In this document: positions 1-9,211 of the stretch, one piece after another
How the letters are laid out: every line of letters starts with the position of its first letter
Numbering within the stretch: the stretch's first letter is position 1
NCBI RefSeq assembly: GCF_008933165.1
Contig: NZ_WBVQ01000002.1
Coordinates: forward strand, 643,569-707,568
From: Phaeocystidibacter marisrubri
GTDB lineage: Bacteria; Bacteroidota; Bacteroidia; Flavobacteriales; Schleiferiaceae
Length of the DNA: 64,000 nt
Direction: 5' to 3'
Program-made: the position numbers and the translations under genes
Notes under the pieces: generated by a model
Databases searched by the model: none
The model's input: only the letters and a program-made list of their open reading frames with translations
What the model was told of the DNA's origin: nothing

Positions 1-406
1 CATACTTATCGGCTCCTAGCAGGTAGGTGTATTCCTGAATGTACTGTCCTTCGACAATCTCTGTCCATTCTCCTTGCTCTTCGCCCGGCCCCAAATACTC
101 GCGATACATCCCTCCATCCGAACTAACTTCCGCAACAGGCGTAATACGAGTGGGACATGCGTCACCAAAGAACCACATTTCCAGGGCCGATGACTCACTG
201 CAAGACTCGGACTGAGAATACAGCATGAGAACCTCCGTTCCCATGGGAGCATTCGCCATCGCCAAGTTCATCGTATTTGAACTAGGGGATGAGTCGGGTG
301 TGATGATGTACCCAAGAATGGAAATCACCACAAACAAAACGATTAATCCAATGGATACAGCCCCAAGGGGATTTTTAAGAATCTTCCAAAAGGCGGATGA
401 TTTCAT
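1..406 (-). CDS. OppC-type peptide/nickel ABC transporter permease (N-terminal part only)
   Basis: Inner-membrane permease subunit of an oligopeptide-type ABC importer, cut by the left edge of the window after about 135 residues. The N terminus reads FWKILKNPLGAVSIGLIVLF, one membrane helix (about residues 12-35) followed by a long extracytoplasmic stretch and then GADKY, which in this family precedes the GRD motif and the remaining helices. Recalled Bacteroidota OppC-like permeases carry a similar insert after helix 1. The ATG overlaps the stop of the upstream S41 protease as ATGA, so the two are probably translated in a coupled way. Substrate cannot be told. The family call rests on the N-terminal pattern only, since the catalytic-partner contact loop lies outside the window. 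Confidence 0.72.
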   Translation of the reverse strand, partial: MKSSAFWKILKNPLGAVSIGLIVLFVVISILGYIITPDSSPSSNTMNLAMANAPMGTEVLMLYSQSESCSESSALEMWFFGDACPTRITPVAEVSSDGGMYREYLGPGEEQGEWTEIVEGQYIQEYTYLLGADKY

Positions 407-2499
407 CGTACGTCTTCCATCACATGCACTGCTTCTCGCAAATACAAATCACGACTTAACCCCTTAAACCAGCGGCTGTAATCTTCGGCTTTGCTTGAAT
501 CTGATTCGAAAAGTTCAATCTGACTAGGCAAAGCAGAAACCGACATACTATCATTCAATCGAGTGAGTTTGTCCCATTGCTTAGCACTCTCTTCACGTGC
601 TTTGGTTTCAGCCACGTATGCATCATACTGAAGGTTCACTTCTGTATCTTCTTGTTGCGCGGCCAACCAGGTTGCATAGGCAGTGATTCGGGCAAACTTC
701 GTACTGGTATCTACTCGAGCTACACTGTTTAGAACTGCATTCTTCAACTTCTCAGGTTCGTAACCTGGCCAGATGTCGTAGTACGCGCCAGAAATCTCAT
801 CCACGCTCAAAGCGGTTGGATATTCCTTCTCGCCCCAATCGATATCTTGCCAAGAGAAAGGCAGAATGATATCCGGCTCAACACCTTGCAACTGCGTGGT
901 ATGTCCATTAATTCTGTAGAATTTTTGTGTGGTGATTTTCAACGCCCCAAGTGGTTTTACAGAGTTGAACTGAGAACCCACAACATTGTCGATTTCAATT
1001 ACATTCTGAACCGTTCCCTTACCGTGAGTATGACTAGAACCAACCACTACACCGCGATGATAATCTTGAATGGCAGCAGCCACAATCTCGCTGGCAGATG
1101 CCGAACCTTCGTTTACCATCACCACTAGAGGACCATCGTACGAAGTACCTCCGTTTCTATCGGAATAAGTCTGGGCACCACGACGTCTTTCTTTCACTTG
1201 AACCACAGGTCCTTTATCAATAAAGAGACCTACAATATCAATAGCCGCTTGAAGCGATCCTCCGCCGTTATTACGCAAGTCGAAGATGATCCCTTCAACA
1301 TTTTGCTCCTTGAGTTTCTCAATCTCAAGGCGAACATCTTCCGCACAGTTTCTATTCTCACTATCGTAAAAATTCACGTAGAACTTAGGAAGTCGGATAT
1401 ACCCAACTTTGTGCTCATCGCCTAAAACAGCGCTGCGTGCAAACGTTGCTTCGAGTTCCACGATATCGCGCTCAATGGCAATTTCCATGGTCGTCCCATC
1501 TTTCTTCTTCACAGTGAGAATCACCACGGTTCCCTTTGGACCGCGAATCATGCTTACCACCTTGTTAATGCCCATACCAACGACATCAACAGGTTCCTCT
1601 CCTTCTTGTGCTACACGGGTAATCTTGTCGCCTTCTTCCAAATCACCCTGACGCCAAGAGGCGCTTCCTGTAACCACTTTCTCTACGGTAACATAATCAC
1701 CACGAACGCGAAGTTGAGCGCCAATTCCCTCCAATTGACCCGTCATGGAAATCTCGAAATTCTCTTGCTGACGTGGAGGATAATACTCCGTGTGCGGATC
1801 AAACTGCGTTGTAAATGCGTTCATGTAAGCGCCAAACCATTCAGCGCGCTCCATATCCTCTAAATTCTCAAACCACTCTTCATGAACTTCGAGTTCACGT
1901 TCACGAGCTTTCGCTTCAGAAGTGGCAAAATCAAACGGCTCCTCATCGGTAGCCGCTTCCATATCGTCATAAATCCGACTGAGAACGCGCAACTTCAATT
2001 GCTTTCTCCAACGGTCCTTTAGCTCCTTCTCATCCTCAGCCCAGTCGTCTTTTTCTAGGTCGGTGTTGATGGATTCTTCCACATCAAAATCAAAAGGCTG
2101 CGCCAACAATTCAGTGTAGTACACCTTCGCCTCGCCAAAGCGCTTCTGCATGGTCGCATACGCCATATCGAAGAAGGCAGCATCTCCCGCCAAGAACTGA
2201 TCGTCGAGTTGTGTTCTGAACTTGCCCAAGGCTTTCACATCTGCCTGGGTTAGAAAACGCTTACCTACATCCACTTGATCTAGGAAGCTCACAAATACGT
2301 GATCGGATAAATCGTCATTTATATCTACCGGTTGAAAATGGGATGATTGCAATGCCTCTTTGAGAATTTGCATCACCACTTGATCTTTCGAGTAGCCGTT
2401 GCCCCATTGTTGGAAACCAAGTACAGCTAAAGCTCCTGCTCCAACTACTATTGATACTCCCCAACGAATGGTGCTCTTTTTCATTTGTTCCAAATTCAT
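403..2499 (-). CDS. prc: carboxy-terminal processing protease (S41 family, Prc/Tsp-like)
   Basis: Periplasmic serine protease of 698 residues with the Tsp layout: a membrane anchor or uncleaved signal (about residues 10-30), a helical Tsp-type N-terminal domain, a PDZ domain (about 245-335), the S41 catalytic domain (about 350-530) and a C-terminal helical extension. The catalytic dyad is visible: Ser468 in NEGSASASE and Lys494 in THGKGTVQ, aligned with Ser430/Lys455 of E. coli Tsp. Such enzymes trim or degrade periplasmic and outer-membrane proteins from the C terminus. A second ATG at residue 6 (MKKSTIRW) is an equally possible start. The stop overlaps the next gene, the OppC-like permease, by 4 nt, so peptides made by the protease might be imported by the coupled transporter (inference). 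Confidence 0.9.
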   Translation of the reverse strand: MNLEQMKKSTIRWGVSIVVGAGALAVLGFQQWGNGYSKDQVVMQILKEALQSSHFQPVDINDDLSDHVFVSFLDQVDVGKRFLTQADVKALGKFRTQLDDQFLAGDAAFFDMAYATMQKRFGEAKVYYTELLAQPFDFDVEESINTDLEKDDWAEDEKELKDRWRKQLKLRVLSRIYDDMEAATDEEPFDFATSEAKARERELEVHEEWFENLEDMERAEWFGAYMNAFTTQFDPHTEYYPPRQQENFEISMTGQLEGIGAQLRVRGDYVTVEKVVTGSASWRQGDLEEGDKITRVAQEGEEPVDVVGMGINKVVSMIRGPKGTVVILTVKKKDGTTMEIAIERDIVELEATFARSAVLGDEHKVGYIRLPKFYVNFYDSENRNCAEDVRLEIEKLKEQNVEGIIFDLRNNGGGSLQAAIDIVGLFIDKGPVVQVKERRRGAQTYSDRNGGTSYDGPLVVMVNEGSASASEIVAAAIQDYHRGVVVGSSHTHGKGTVQNVIEIDNVVGSQFNSVKPLGALKITTQKFYRINGHTTQLQGVEPDIILPFSWQDIDWGEKEYPTALSVDEISGAYYDIWPGYEPEKLKNAVLNSVARVDTSTKFARITAYATWLAAQQEDTEVNLQYDAYVAETKAREESAKQWDKLTRLNDSMSVSALPSQIELFESDSSKAEDYSRWFKGLSRDLYLREAVHVMEDVR

Positions 2500-2646
2500 A
2501 TGCCGTGAAGGTAAGAACTATCTCCCATCAGTCCGAATATTCTATAAAGCAAGCCGTGGAAGAAAAATTCATGCTAAAACAAAACAACGACTTCATGTAT
2601 TCGTTTGTTGAAGCAATTGTAATAATGAAATGTTAAATGCTCTTAT

Positions 2647-2654
2647 TACTTTTA
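2647..2654 (+). promoter_or_regulatory. possible -7 element for the TonB receptor/DUF4249 operon
   Basis: TACTTTTA is one base from the Bacteroidota -7 consensus TAnnTTTG and would give a leader of about 50 nt. No clear -33 TTTG lies at the right distance, so this is weak. Confidence 0.35.
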
Positions 2655-2709
2655 CACCCCCTTTTGCTGCTGAACGCTAGATAGAAACCACCAACCTAAC
2701 TTCTGGTAA

Positions 2710-5058
2710 ATGAAGCATCTACTTCTCATGTCAGTATTGACATTGAGTCCCCTATTCCTCTTTTCACAAGCCTACTCGATCAGTGGGACTGTAGAGGACG
2801 CCACAACTGGCGAAAGTCTCATTGGAGCCTATGTGAAAGACCTTGACGGCAACGGCGTTGCAGCCACCAACCCTTATGGATTCTACTCCATGAATGTGGA
2901 CGCCGGCCGACATCGCATTTCAGTTTCTATTCTCGGCTATAAAACCGATACGCTCACCGTCAATGTTTCCAGCAATGTGAAACTAAACTTCCAAATGCGT
3001 CCAGCCACTGAAGAAATTGGAGAAGTAGTTGTTACCGGCGAAAGAGCCAATGAGAACATCAAAAGTGTAGAGATGTCGGTTACGACCCTCTCAACCAAGG
3101 AAATTCAGAAAATACCTCAATTGTTGGGTGAAACCGACATTGTTCGTTCCCTTACCCTACTTCCCGGCGTAACCACCGTAGGCGAAGGAGCCAGCGGGTT
3201 CAATGTACGAGGAGGTAACGTGGATCAAAACCTGATCCTTTTGGATGAAGCTCCAGTCTTCAACAGTTCACACCTGTTTGGATTCTTCAGTGTATTCAAT
3301 GCGGATGCAGTAAAAGATGTCAAGCTCTTTAAAGGTGGAATTCCTTCCATGTATGGCGGTCGACTTTCATCGGTTCTAGACGTTCGACAGAAAGAGGGTA
3401 ACTCCAAAGAGTTTGCGGGTAATGGAGGTATTGGCCTTCTATCCAGCCGACTCACATTGGAAGGGCCCATCATTGAAGACAAAATGTCGTTTATGGTGGC
3501 GGGCAGAAGATCGTACATGGACATCTTCCTACCTCTTTTTAATGATGATGATCTGGACGGAACCACGCTCTACTTCTACGATTTAAACGCAAAGTTGAAC
3601 TACCGCTTCAGCGACCGAAGTCGCCTCTTTGCATCTGCTTACTTTGGGCGAGATGTCTTGGGATTCAACGACCTTTTCTCTTTTGGCTGGGGTAACGTAA
3701 CCACCACACTTCGATGGAACTATCTGATCAACGACAAGTTGTTCATGAACTTAACGGGAGTCTATTCGGATTACACCTATAACATCGGAACTCCTGAAGA
3801 TCAAGTGAACAACTTCAATTTAGATTCCCGTATTCAGAACTACATCCAAAATGGAAACTTCACTTGGTATGCTTCTAACCATCACAAGGTTGACTTCGGC
3901 TACAACGTAACCAACTACGTATTTAGTCCAGGTGAGATTACGGGGTTCATCAACACAAGTATGCAAAGGGAGTTCGCGATTGAAAGTGCGGTGTACATTT
4001 CAGACGAATGGAACATCACCGACCAATGGACACTTCTAGCAGGCTTGCGTTATTCGGGCATCACCAACTATGGTCCACGGGAAATTGTGAATTATGATCC
4101 AAACGCTCCCACCAGAGAAAACTCCGCTATTGTAGACACCACCTTCTATCCTAAGAACGGCATCATTGCTTCCTACTATGGTTTGGATGGGTTTGAACCG
4201 CGTTTGGCCTTAAACTACACCATTGATGAAACGCAGTCTCTCAAATTGAGTTACAACCGTACTCGTCAGTACATTCATCTCATCAGCAATACAACAAGTC
4301 CTACTCCAGTAGATGTTTGGCGTCCTTCGGGCAAGTACATCCAACCTGCTACGGCCGACCAAATTGCCATCGGATATTTCAAAAACTTGTTCGACAACTC
4401 CATTAAGGTGAGTGTAGAAGCTTACTACAAATACTTTGATAACCTAGTGGACTACAAAGATGGGGCTGATCTCATCTTCCAGGACAATATCGAAACCGAG
4501 CTCCTTACAGGTGTAGGTAGAGCTTACGGTTTAGAGTTGATGATTGAGAAGAAATCCGGCTGGCTAACGGGGTGGATTAGTTATACCCTTGCCCGTTCAG
4601 AAAGACAGGTAGCTGGTGAGATTCGCGAGACAACCATCAACAACGGCGATTGGTACAAGGCCAACTTCGACAAACCGCACGACTTCTCCTTAGTGGCAAA
4701 TGCCCGCTTGTCTGACACCTGGGATATCGGTTTGAACTTCGCCTATCAAACCGGGAGACCTGTGACTTATCCAGATGGATTAGCCAACTATCAAGGTGTT
4801 CCATACCCCATTTACACCAATCGAAATGGTGCGCGTATTCCAGACTACCATCGACTAGACATCAGTGCTACCTATGTAATGAAGAAAACGGAAAAATGGG
4901 AACACAGCTTGACCTTTGGCGTCTACAATGTGTATGGACGTAGGAATCCATACAGCATCTTCTTTCAACAAGATCTAGACACAGGCAAACCTCAAGCGAT
5001 GCAATTGAGCATCTTCGCTGCCCCTATCCCATTCATCACGTACAATTTCAACTTCTAA
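2710..5058 (+). CDS. TonB-dependent receptor with N-terminal carboxypeptidase-like domain
   Basis: Outer-membrane receptor of 782 residues. A signal peptide (MKHLLLMSVLTLSPLFLFSQ) is followed by a carboxypeptidase D regulatory-like beta-sandwich (about residues 22-100, ending in GYKTDTLTVNV), the plug domain (about 105-230, with RSLTLLPGV, GFNVRGGNVDQNLILLD and GGRLSSVLDV) and a 22-strand-type barrel ending in an aromatic residue (YNFNF). The next gene, 3 bp downstream, is a DUF4249 lipoprotein, the usual partner in Bacteroidota. The pair probably takes up a nutrient that TonB energises, but the sequence does not show which. No SusC-type signature or SusD gene is seen, so a classical polysaccharide locus is unlikely. 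Confidence 0.92.
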   Translation: MKHLLLMSVLTLSPLFLFSQAYSISGTVEDATTGESLIGAYVKDLDGNGVAATNPYGFYSMNVDAGRHRISVSILGYKTDTLTVNVSSNVKLNFQMRPATEEIGEVVVTGERANENIKSVEMSVTTLSTKEIQKIPQLLGETDIVRSLTLLPGVTTVGEGASGFNVRGGNVDQNLILLDEAPVFNSSHLFGFFSVFNADAVKDVKLFKGGIPSMYGGRLSSVLDVRQKEGNSKEFAGNGGIGLLSSRLTLEGPIIEDKMSFMVAGRRSYMDIFLPLFNDDDLDGTTLYFYDLNAKLNYRFSDRSRLFASAYFGRDVLGFNDLFSFGWGNVTTTLRWNYLINDKLFMNLTGVYSDYTYNIGTPEDQVNNFNLDSRIQNYIQNGNFTWYASNHHKVDFGYNVTNYVFSPGEITGFINTSMQREFAIESAVYISDEWNITDQWTLLAGLRYSGITNYGPREIVNYDPNAPTRENSAIVDTTFYPKNGIIASYYGLDGFEPRLALNYTIDETQSLKLSYNRTRQYIHLISNTTSPTPVDVWRPSGKYIQPATADQIAIGYFKNLFDNSIKVSVEAYYKYFDNLVDYKDGADLIFQDNIETELLTGVGRAYGLELMIEKKSGWLTGWISYTLARSERQVAGEIRETTINNGDWYKANFDKPHDFSLVANARLSDTWDIGLNFAYQTGRPVTYPDGLANYQGVPYPIYTNRNGARIPDYHRLDISATYVMKKTEKWEHSLTFGVYNVYGRRNPYSIFFQQDLDTGKPQAMQLSIFAAPIPFITYNFNF

Positions 5059-5061
5059 GCC

Positions 5062-5916
5062 ATGAAAAAGTTACTTGCAATTTTCTTTGTGGCGATCAGC
5101 CTCACTTCATGTCGAGACATCATTGAACTTGACATCCCAGACACTGCACCACTACTGATTGTAAACGGTGTAATTACCGACACCGTTCCGGTACAGGTTC
5201 AGGTACTCACCAGTGCTCCATATTTCTCTGGAGCAAATCCAGGTGTATCAAACGCTTCCGTTTTCGTCTTCGAAAATGGAGTGCGCATCGACTCCTTGAT
5301 TGAATCAGACACTGCTTCTGGTTTCTATTATGGAAGTGCTGTTGGATATGTTGGCGGCACCTACTCTATCGAAGTTCAAATTGGTTCCAACAATCCCCAA
5401 TTCGAAAGCGGTACTTGGGTTTCTTCAGACGAGGAACTAAAGAGATGTCCACCGATTGATTCATTCTACAGTGAGTACCGTGAAAAGTCTTTATTCCAGC
5501 CAGAAGGTTATTATGTAGCTGCGCATTTTCACGAGGCAGAAGGCAAAGGCGATTACTATCGAATCAGAGCTTGGAGAAACGACTCCCTTCTAAACACTCC
5601 ATTCGATCTGCAATACTTCAGTGACGAATTTGCTGATGGTCTCAATTACAACAATGATCCACTTCCGGCCTTTACGCTAGATGGGCCCAAACCGGTTGGA
5701 ACAACGTATAAAATTGAATTGGGAAGTATCACACCACAATTCTTCGACTTCTTAGACATCCTTCGACAGCAAACCGCACAAGTAGGTGGAACATTTGACC
5801 CTCCACCTGCCGCGATCATTGGGAACATCTACAGAAAAGGAGATCCTACCGACTACGCCTTGGGCTATTTTAATGCATCGAAAGTGAACTTCGCCGAAAC
5901 GGTGATTGTTCAATAA
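5062..5916 (+). CDS. DUF4249-family lipoprotein
   Basis: Outer-membrane lipoprotein of 284 residues. The lipobox is SLTSC with Cys17 after a short hydrophobic signal (MKKLLAIFFVAISL). The N-terminal part (about 20-110) reads like a beta-sandwich (LLIVNGVITDTVPVQVQVLTS, then FVFENGVRIDSL), as in DUF4249 proteins, which follow TonB receptors with a carboxypeptidase-like domain. Only 3 bp separate it from the receptor gene, so they form one operon. It may act as an accessory or surface-exposed capture protein for the receptor, by analogy. Function of DUF4249 is not established. Confidence 0.85.
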   Translation: MKKLLAIFFVAISLTSCRDIIELDIPDTAPLLIVNGVITDTVPVQVQVLTSAPYFSGANPGVSNASVFVFENGVRIDSLIESDTASGFYYGSAVGYVGGTYSIEVQIGSNNPQFESGTWVSSDEELKRCPPIDSFYSEYREKSLFQPEGYYVAAHFHEAEGKGDYYRIRAWRNDSLLNTPFDLQYFSDEFADGLNYNNDPLPAFTLDGPKPVGTTYKIELGSITPQFFDFLDILRQQTAQVGGTFDPPPAAIIGNIYRKGDPTDYALGYFNASKVNFAETVIVQ

Positions 5917-5919
5917 GCT

Positions 5920-5927
5920 TACTTTTG
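5920..5927 (+). promoter_or_regulatory. -7 promoter element of the mscS gene
   Basis: TACTTTTG matches TAnnTTTG exactly and ends 4 nt before the ATG. Transcription would start at or next to the A of the start codon, implying a leaderless mRNA. It overlaps the tail of the DUF4249 gene region. The -33 box is unclear. Confidence 0.55.
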
Positions 5928-5931
5928 CATC

Positions 5932-7320
5932 ATGCTACCAACAGTTCCTCCTGACACAGCGAATAGTCTTCAAACCGACGTGAGCAATACCGAGCTTGCC
6001 GAGCAAAGTGAAACTCTACTAGAGTCTTTCAACCTTTCGCACTGGGCTCATGATTGGCTTGTGAAGCAAGAACTATCCGACTTTTGGATTACTGCTTTCA
6101 CATTGGTCTTGGATTTAGCAACATTGCTAGTCATTGCCTTTATCGCCGACTATCTCACCCGAAAAATTCTGCTCACGATAGCTCATCGACTGGTGAAGCG
6201 AACGAAAGCCAAGTGGGATGACTACTTTTTGGAGCAACGTGTATTTAGAAATTTAGCCCACATTATTCCGGCAACCATTTCGCTCTACGCACTTCCGATT
6301 CTTTTTAGGGATGTGGAGGTTGCATTGAATCCTGCGCAAATTGTACTCAAGGCCTACATCACCATTCTTGTTGCCATCGCCTTGAACAAAGCTTTCAAGG
6401 CCCTGCAGAACTATACGGAAGACAACAACACTTTCCGCGGAAAGCCCGTTAAAACGGTCCTCCAAGTCATGCAGGTAATGAACGTGTTCATTGCATTGGT
6501 CATCATCTTTGGAATTTTCACCGGAACAAAGATTACGACCGTTTTGGGAGCAATGGCTGGTACCACGGCCATTCTGATTTTGATCTTTCAAGACACCATC
6601 AATGGTCTTCTGGCGAACTTTCAAATCACCATGTACGACCTTCTTGAAAAGGGAGATTGGATTTCATTTGACAAGTACGGAGTAGATGGTGATGTGGTGA
6701 GTATTGATTTGACCACCGTAAAAGTTCGAAACTGGGATAACACCATCAGCTCTATCCCTGCTAAAGCATTCGTCTCGGATTCCTTTATCAATTGGCGAGG
6801 GATGAAGAAGGTGAACATGCGTCGAATCAAGCGGAATATTCTCATCGACATCAACAGTATCGCACTTTGTAATGATGAGATGTTGAATCGCTATGGAAAA
6901 ATAGCGCTTGTTAAAGACTACATCGAAGCGCGTCAAGTAGAGATTGATAAATACAACGACGAGCACGGTTTCGACAAAGGTGCGGCAAGCATCAACGGAA
7001 GACACCAAACCAATGTTGGAATCTACCGAGCGTACATCAAGGCTTACTTGGACAAACATCCAAAAGTTGCCAAGAAGGACGGCGCTATGGTAATGGTTCG
7101 CCAGCTGCAACCTACCTCAAAGGGAATTCCGTTGGAGGTGTACTGTTTTAGCGCCGATATCGTGTGGGAGAACTACGAAGGCATTCAAAGCGACATCTTC
7201 GACCACCTCTATGCTGCCACGGCATTCTTCGACTTGCGTTTGTTCCAAGAAATGTCCGGTTACGATTTGAGTCATTCGCTACAATCGTCATCCAGCACAG
7301 AGACCAGTTCAGAGCAATAA
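5932..7320 (+). CDS. mechanosensitive ion channel, MscS family
   Basis: Inner-membrane channel of 462 residues that would open on membrane tension and protect against hypo-osmotic shock. Hydrophobic helices are visible at about 52-80, 100-125, 135-155, 175-200 and 205-225. The last is the pore-lining helix, with AMAGTTAILILIFQDTINGLLA, followed by the MscS beta-domain start (FQITMYDLLEKGDWISFDKYGVDGDVVSIDLTTVKVRNWDNTISSIPAKAF). A soluble C-terminal domain follows, with an insert of about 60 residues at 325-385, longer than in E. coli MscS (286 aa), placing it among the medium-size YbdG/YnaI-like members. Strong hairpin terminator downstream. Its own -7 box sits directly before the ATG. Confidence 0.9.
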   Translation: MLPTVPPDTANSLQTDVSNTELAEQSETLLESFNLSHWAHDWLVKQELSDFWITAFTLVLDLATLLVIAFIADYLTRKILLTIAHRLVKRTKAKWDDYFLEQRVFRNLAHIIPATISLYALPILFRDVEVALNPAQIVLKAYITILVAIALNKAFKALQNYTEDNNTFRGKPVKTVLQVMQVMNVFIALVIIFGIFTGTKITTVLGAMAGTTAILILIFQDTINGLLANFQITMYDLLEKGDWISFDKYGVDGDVVSIDLTTVKVRNWDNTISSIPAKAFVSDSFINWRGMKKVNMRRIKRNILIDINSIALCNDEMLNRYGKIALVKDYIEARQVEIDKYNDEHGFDKGAASINGRHQTNVGIYRAYIKAYLDKHPKVAKKDGAMVMVRQLQPTSKGIPLEVYCFSADIVWENYEGIQSDIFDHLYAATAFFDLRLFQEMSGYDLSHSLQSSSSTETSSEQ

Positions 7321-7337
7321 TCTGATTCAACCTTTTT

Positions 7338-7379
7338 ATAGCCGTTTGCAAATGATAGTTTTCGTTTGTAAACGGCTAT
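7338..7379 (+). terminator. intrinsic terminator after mscS
   Basis: A 15-bp stem (ATAGCCGTTTGCAAA paired with TTTGTAAACGGCTAT, one G-U pair) with a 12-nt loop, flanked by T-rich sequence on both sides; it could serve both strands, i.e. also the glycosyltransferase gene coming from the right. Confidence 0.85.
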
Positions 7380-7410
7380 TATTTTGATGGAGGTATGGAA
7401 ATCGCTAGCT

Positions 7411-7483
7411 TAATGCTAAGGGGAGGCGGGTTTAATTTTTACCCACTACATTATATTCTAACATGATAAGCGTAATGCTAAGG
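7411..7483. repeat. short direct repeat TAATGCTAAGG in an intergenic gap
   Basis: The 11-mer taatgctaagg occurs at 7411-7421 and again at 7473-7483, each preceded by an AAGC/TAGC-like context, in the 130-bp gap between the terminator and the glycosyltransferase gene. No gene is visible here. The meaning is unknown. Confidence 0.4.
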
Positions 7484-7515
7484 ATGGAAACAGCTCACAA
7501 ATCAAAAAGAAGTGA

Positions 7516-8622
7516 TCAAGCTGCAATCTTCCTTCCCTTCCACTCCACTTTTACGAAAAACGATAGGACGACTATAACGGCTGTATAAAACGGATAAACC
7601 AAACTCTGGACTACCATCCCGCCAAAGGGCAGTTCGTACTTGTATGCCCTTGAAAATCGCTTCAGGAGAACGACATCAACCATAGCCTTACCCAACCACA
7701 ATATGAGAACGGGCACCAACATAGATGAAATGAAGAATGACCCTACCAAACCGACCACGGTAGATAGGCTGAGGAAGGCAATTAAACCTGCTACAGCCTT
7801 AGCTTTCGCAGACGTATAAGAGGAGCTTTTGCCCGCCCATCGGATTCTCTGACGAAATACAGCCTTCCAAGATTGTTGTGGATAAGTATAAACTCCCGAG
7901 AGCTCTTGGATATCCGCGAACAGTACACCATCGGGATAATGAGCCATCATGCGCTGCAAGGTAAATACATCATCACCACTGGAGATGTGTGCATGTTGTC
8001 CGAACCCTCCGATCTTTTCAAATGCCATTTTCCGATAGGCCAAGTTCGCGCCATTACACATCACCGCCCATCCATTCTGGGTGAGGCCACGCGCGCTTCC
8101 CACAAGGCTCAATGTATCAATCCCCTCGAAGGAAGACTGAACACCACCATCTTGAAGTACAAAGACATCTCCACAAACCATTTGTGTTGACTTATCTGAA
8201 AATGGATTAATCATTCCTTTAGGCCAACCAGCTTGAGGAATGACATCTGCATCAATGGTTAAAATTACAGGATGAGAAGATGTGCAGTATCCTATTTCTA
8301 TGGCTGCCTTCTTACCCACACCCGAAGTGTTCGATAGTCTAAAACGATTATCATTCTTGGGTAGATTTGCCCTTACTAAGTCTACACTCTGATCTTCGGA
8401 GCCGTCATTGATCCAAATAACTTCAAACTCATATGGAGAACTTATGAGTCGCTCGATAATAGCTTTTGATGTTTTGGCAATCACTTCCCCTTCATTGCGA
8501 AATGGAATCAGAACGGTGAACGCCTCTCCCGTTCCATTCACAACGGTTTTCCGCCTCTTGAAACCAACAAGTAGGAAAGCGGCGAAGGCAAAATATAAGA
8601 TGAGGAGGAATGGTAAAAGCAC
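7516..8622 (-). CDS. membrane glycosyltransferase, family 2
   Basis: A 368-residue GT2 enzyme anchored in the inner membrane. One N-terminal helix (1-20) precedes the GT-A domain (about 35-260) with the entry motif VLIPFRNEGEVI, the nucleotide-sugar site TIDADV (DxD-type), the acceptor/catalytic SGDDVF and the QRIRW motif typical of processive or lipid-linked GT2 enzymes. Three or four helices follow (about 275-355). It probably transfers a sugar to a lipid carrier or polymer at the membrane. The acceptor is unknown and no sugar-biosynthesis genes are adjacent. It is divergent from ruvC with a gap of only 35 bp. Confidence 0.88.
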   Translation of the reverse strand: MLLPFLLILYFAFAAFLLVGFKRRKTVVNGTGEAFTVLIPFRNEGEVIAKTSKAIIERLISSPYEFEVIWINDGSEDQSVDLVRANLPKNDNRFRLSNTSGVGKKAAIEIGYCTSSHPVILTIDADVIPQAGWPKGMINPFSDKSTQMVCGDVFVLQDGGVQSSFEGIDTLSLVGSARGLTQNGWAVMCNGANLAYRKMAFEKIGGFGQHAHISSGDDVFTLQRMMAHYPDGVLFADIQELSGVYTYPQQSWKAVFRQRIRWAGKSSSYTSAKAKAVAGLIAFLSLSTVVGLVGSFFISSMLVPVLILWLGKAMVDVVLLKRFSRAYKYELPFGGMVVQSLVYPFYTAVIVVLSFFVKVEWKGRKIAA

Positions 8623-8645
8623 GGCGAAAAATAGCTAAAAAAGCC

Positions 8646-8653
8646 TAGGTTTG
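8646..8653 (+). promoter_or_regulatory. -7 promoter element of ruvC
   Basis: TAGGTTTG matches TAnnTTTG and ends 4 nt before the ruvC ATG, implying a leaderless transcript. It lies in the 35-bp divergent gap. Confidence 0.55.
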
Positions 8654-8657
8654 TGAT

Positions 8658-9209
8658 ATGCAGGAGAAGATCATCATGGGAATTGACCCGGGAACAACAG
8701 TGATGGGATATGGCGTCATAAAAGTAATTGGCAAGAAAGCAGAGCTACTGGCATTTGACGTTTTGAAATTCCGAGCAAAAGACGATCACTATCTAAGACT
8801 CGAACAAATCTTCAAGAACACTAGCGAAATTGTAGAACAATACATGCCAGATGAAATGGCGCTCGAAGCTCCTTTCTTTGGGAAGAACATTCAATCGATG
8901 TTGAAACTTGGGAGGGCGCAAGGCGTTGTTATGGCCGCAGCGTTGTCAAGAGGGATTCCCGTTGTTGAATATTCTCCCAAGCGCGTAAAGCAATCCATCA
9001 CGGGAGATGGTAATGCGAGTAAGGAAAAAGTAGCGGGAATGCTAAAGAGTATATATGGATTTAAAGAAATCCCCAAGCTCTTAGACGCAACGGACGGACT
9101 TGCTGTTGCTACCTGCCACCACTACCAAAATAACACCATCCTAGGAAACCAAAAGAGCTATGGAAGTTGGGATGCATTCCTGAAGAACAATCCCGATCGA
9201 TTAAAATAG
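8658..9209 (+). CDS. ruvC: crossover junction endodeoxyribonuclease RuvC
   Basis: Holliday-junction resolvase of 183 residues, the usual size. It cuts the four-way junction delivered by RuvAB. Acidic active-site residues are visible: Asp10 in MGIDPGTTVMGYG, Glu in MALEAPFFGKN (about 71) and the Asp pair in LLDATDGLAVATCHH (about 145-148). The lysine/arginine-rich segment YSPKRVKQSITGDGNASKEKV is the conserved DNA-contact region. The gene stands alone, without ruvA/ruvB next to it, as often in Bacteroidota. It runs convergent with the HIT gene, separated by 2 bp. Confidence 0.96.
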   Translation: MQEKIIMGIDPGTTVMGYGVIKVIGKKAELLAFDVLKFRAKDDHYLRLEQIFKNTSEIVEQYMPDEMALEAPFFGKNIQSMLKLGRAQGVVMAAALSRGIPVVEYSPKRVKQSITGDGNASKEKVAGMLKSIYGFKEIPKLLDATDGLAVATCHHYQNNTILGNQKSYGSWDAFLKNNPDRLK

Positions 9210-9211
9210 AC

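Noticed and set aside
847-1863. Open frames opposite the S41 protease
   Set aside because: They are antisense shadows of a clearly conserved protease and have no start signals or family features.
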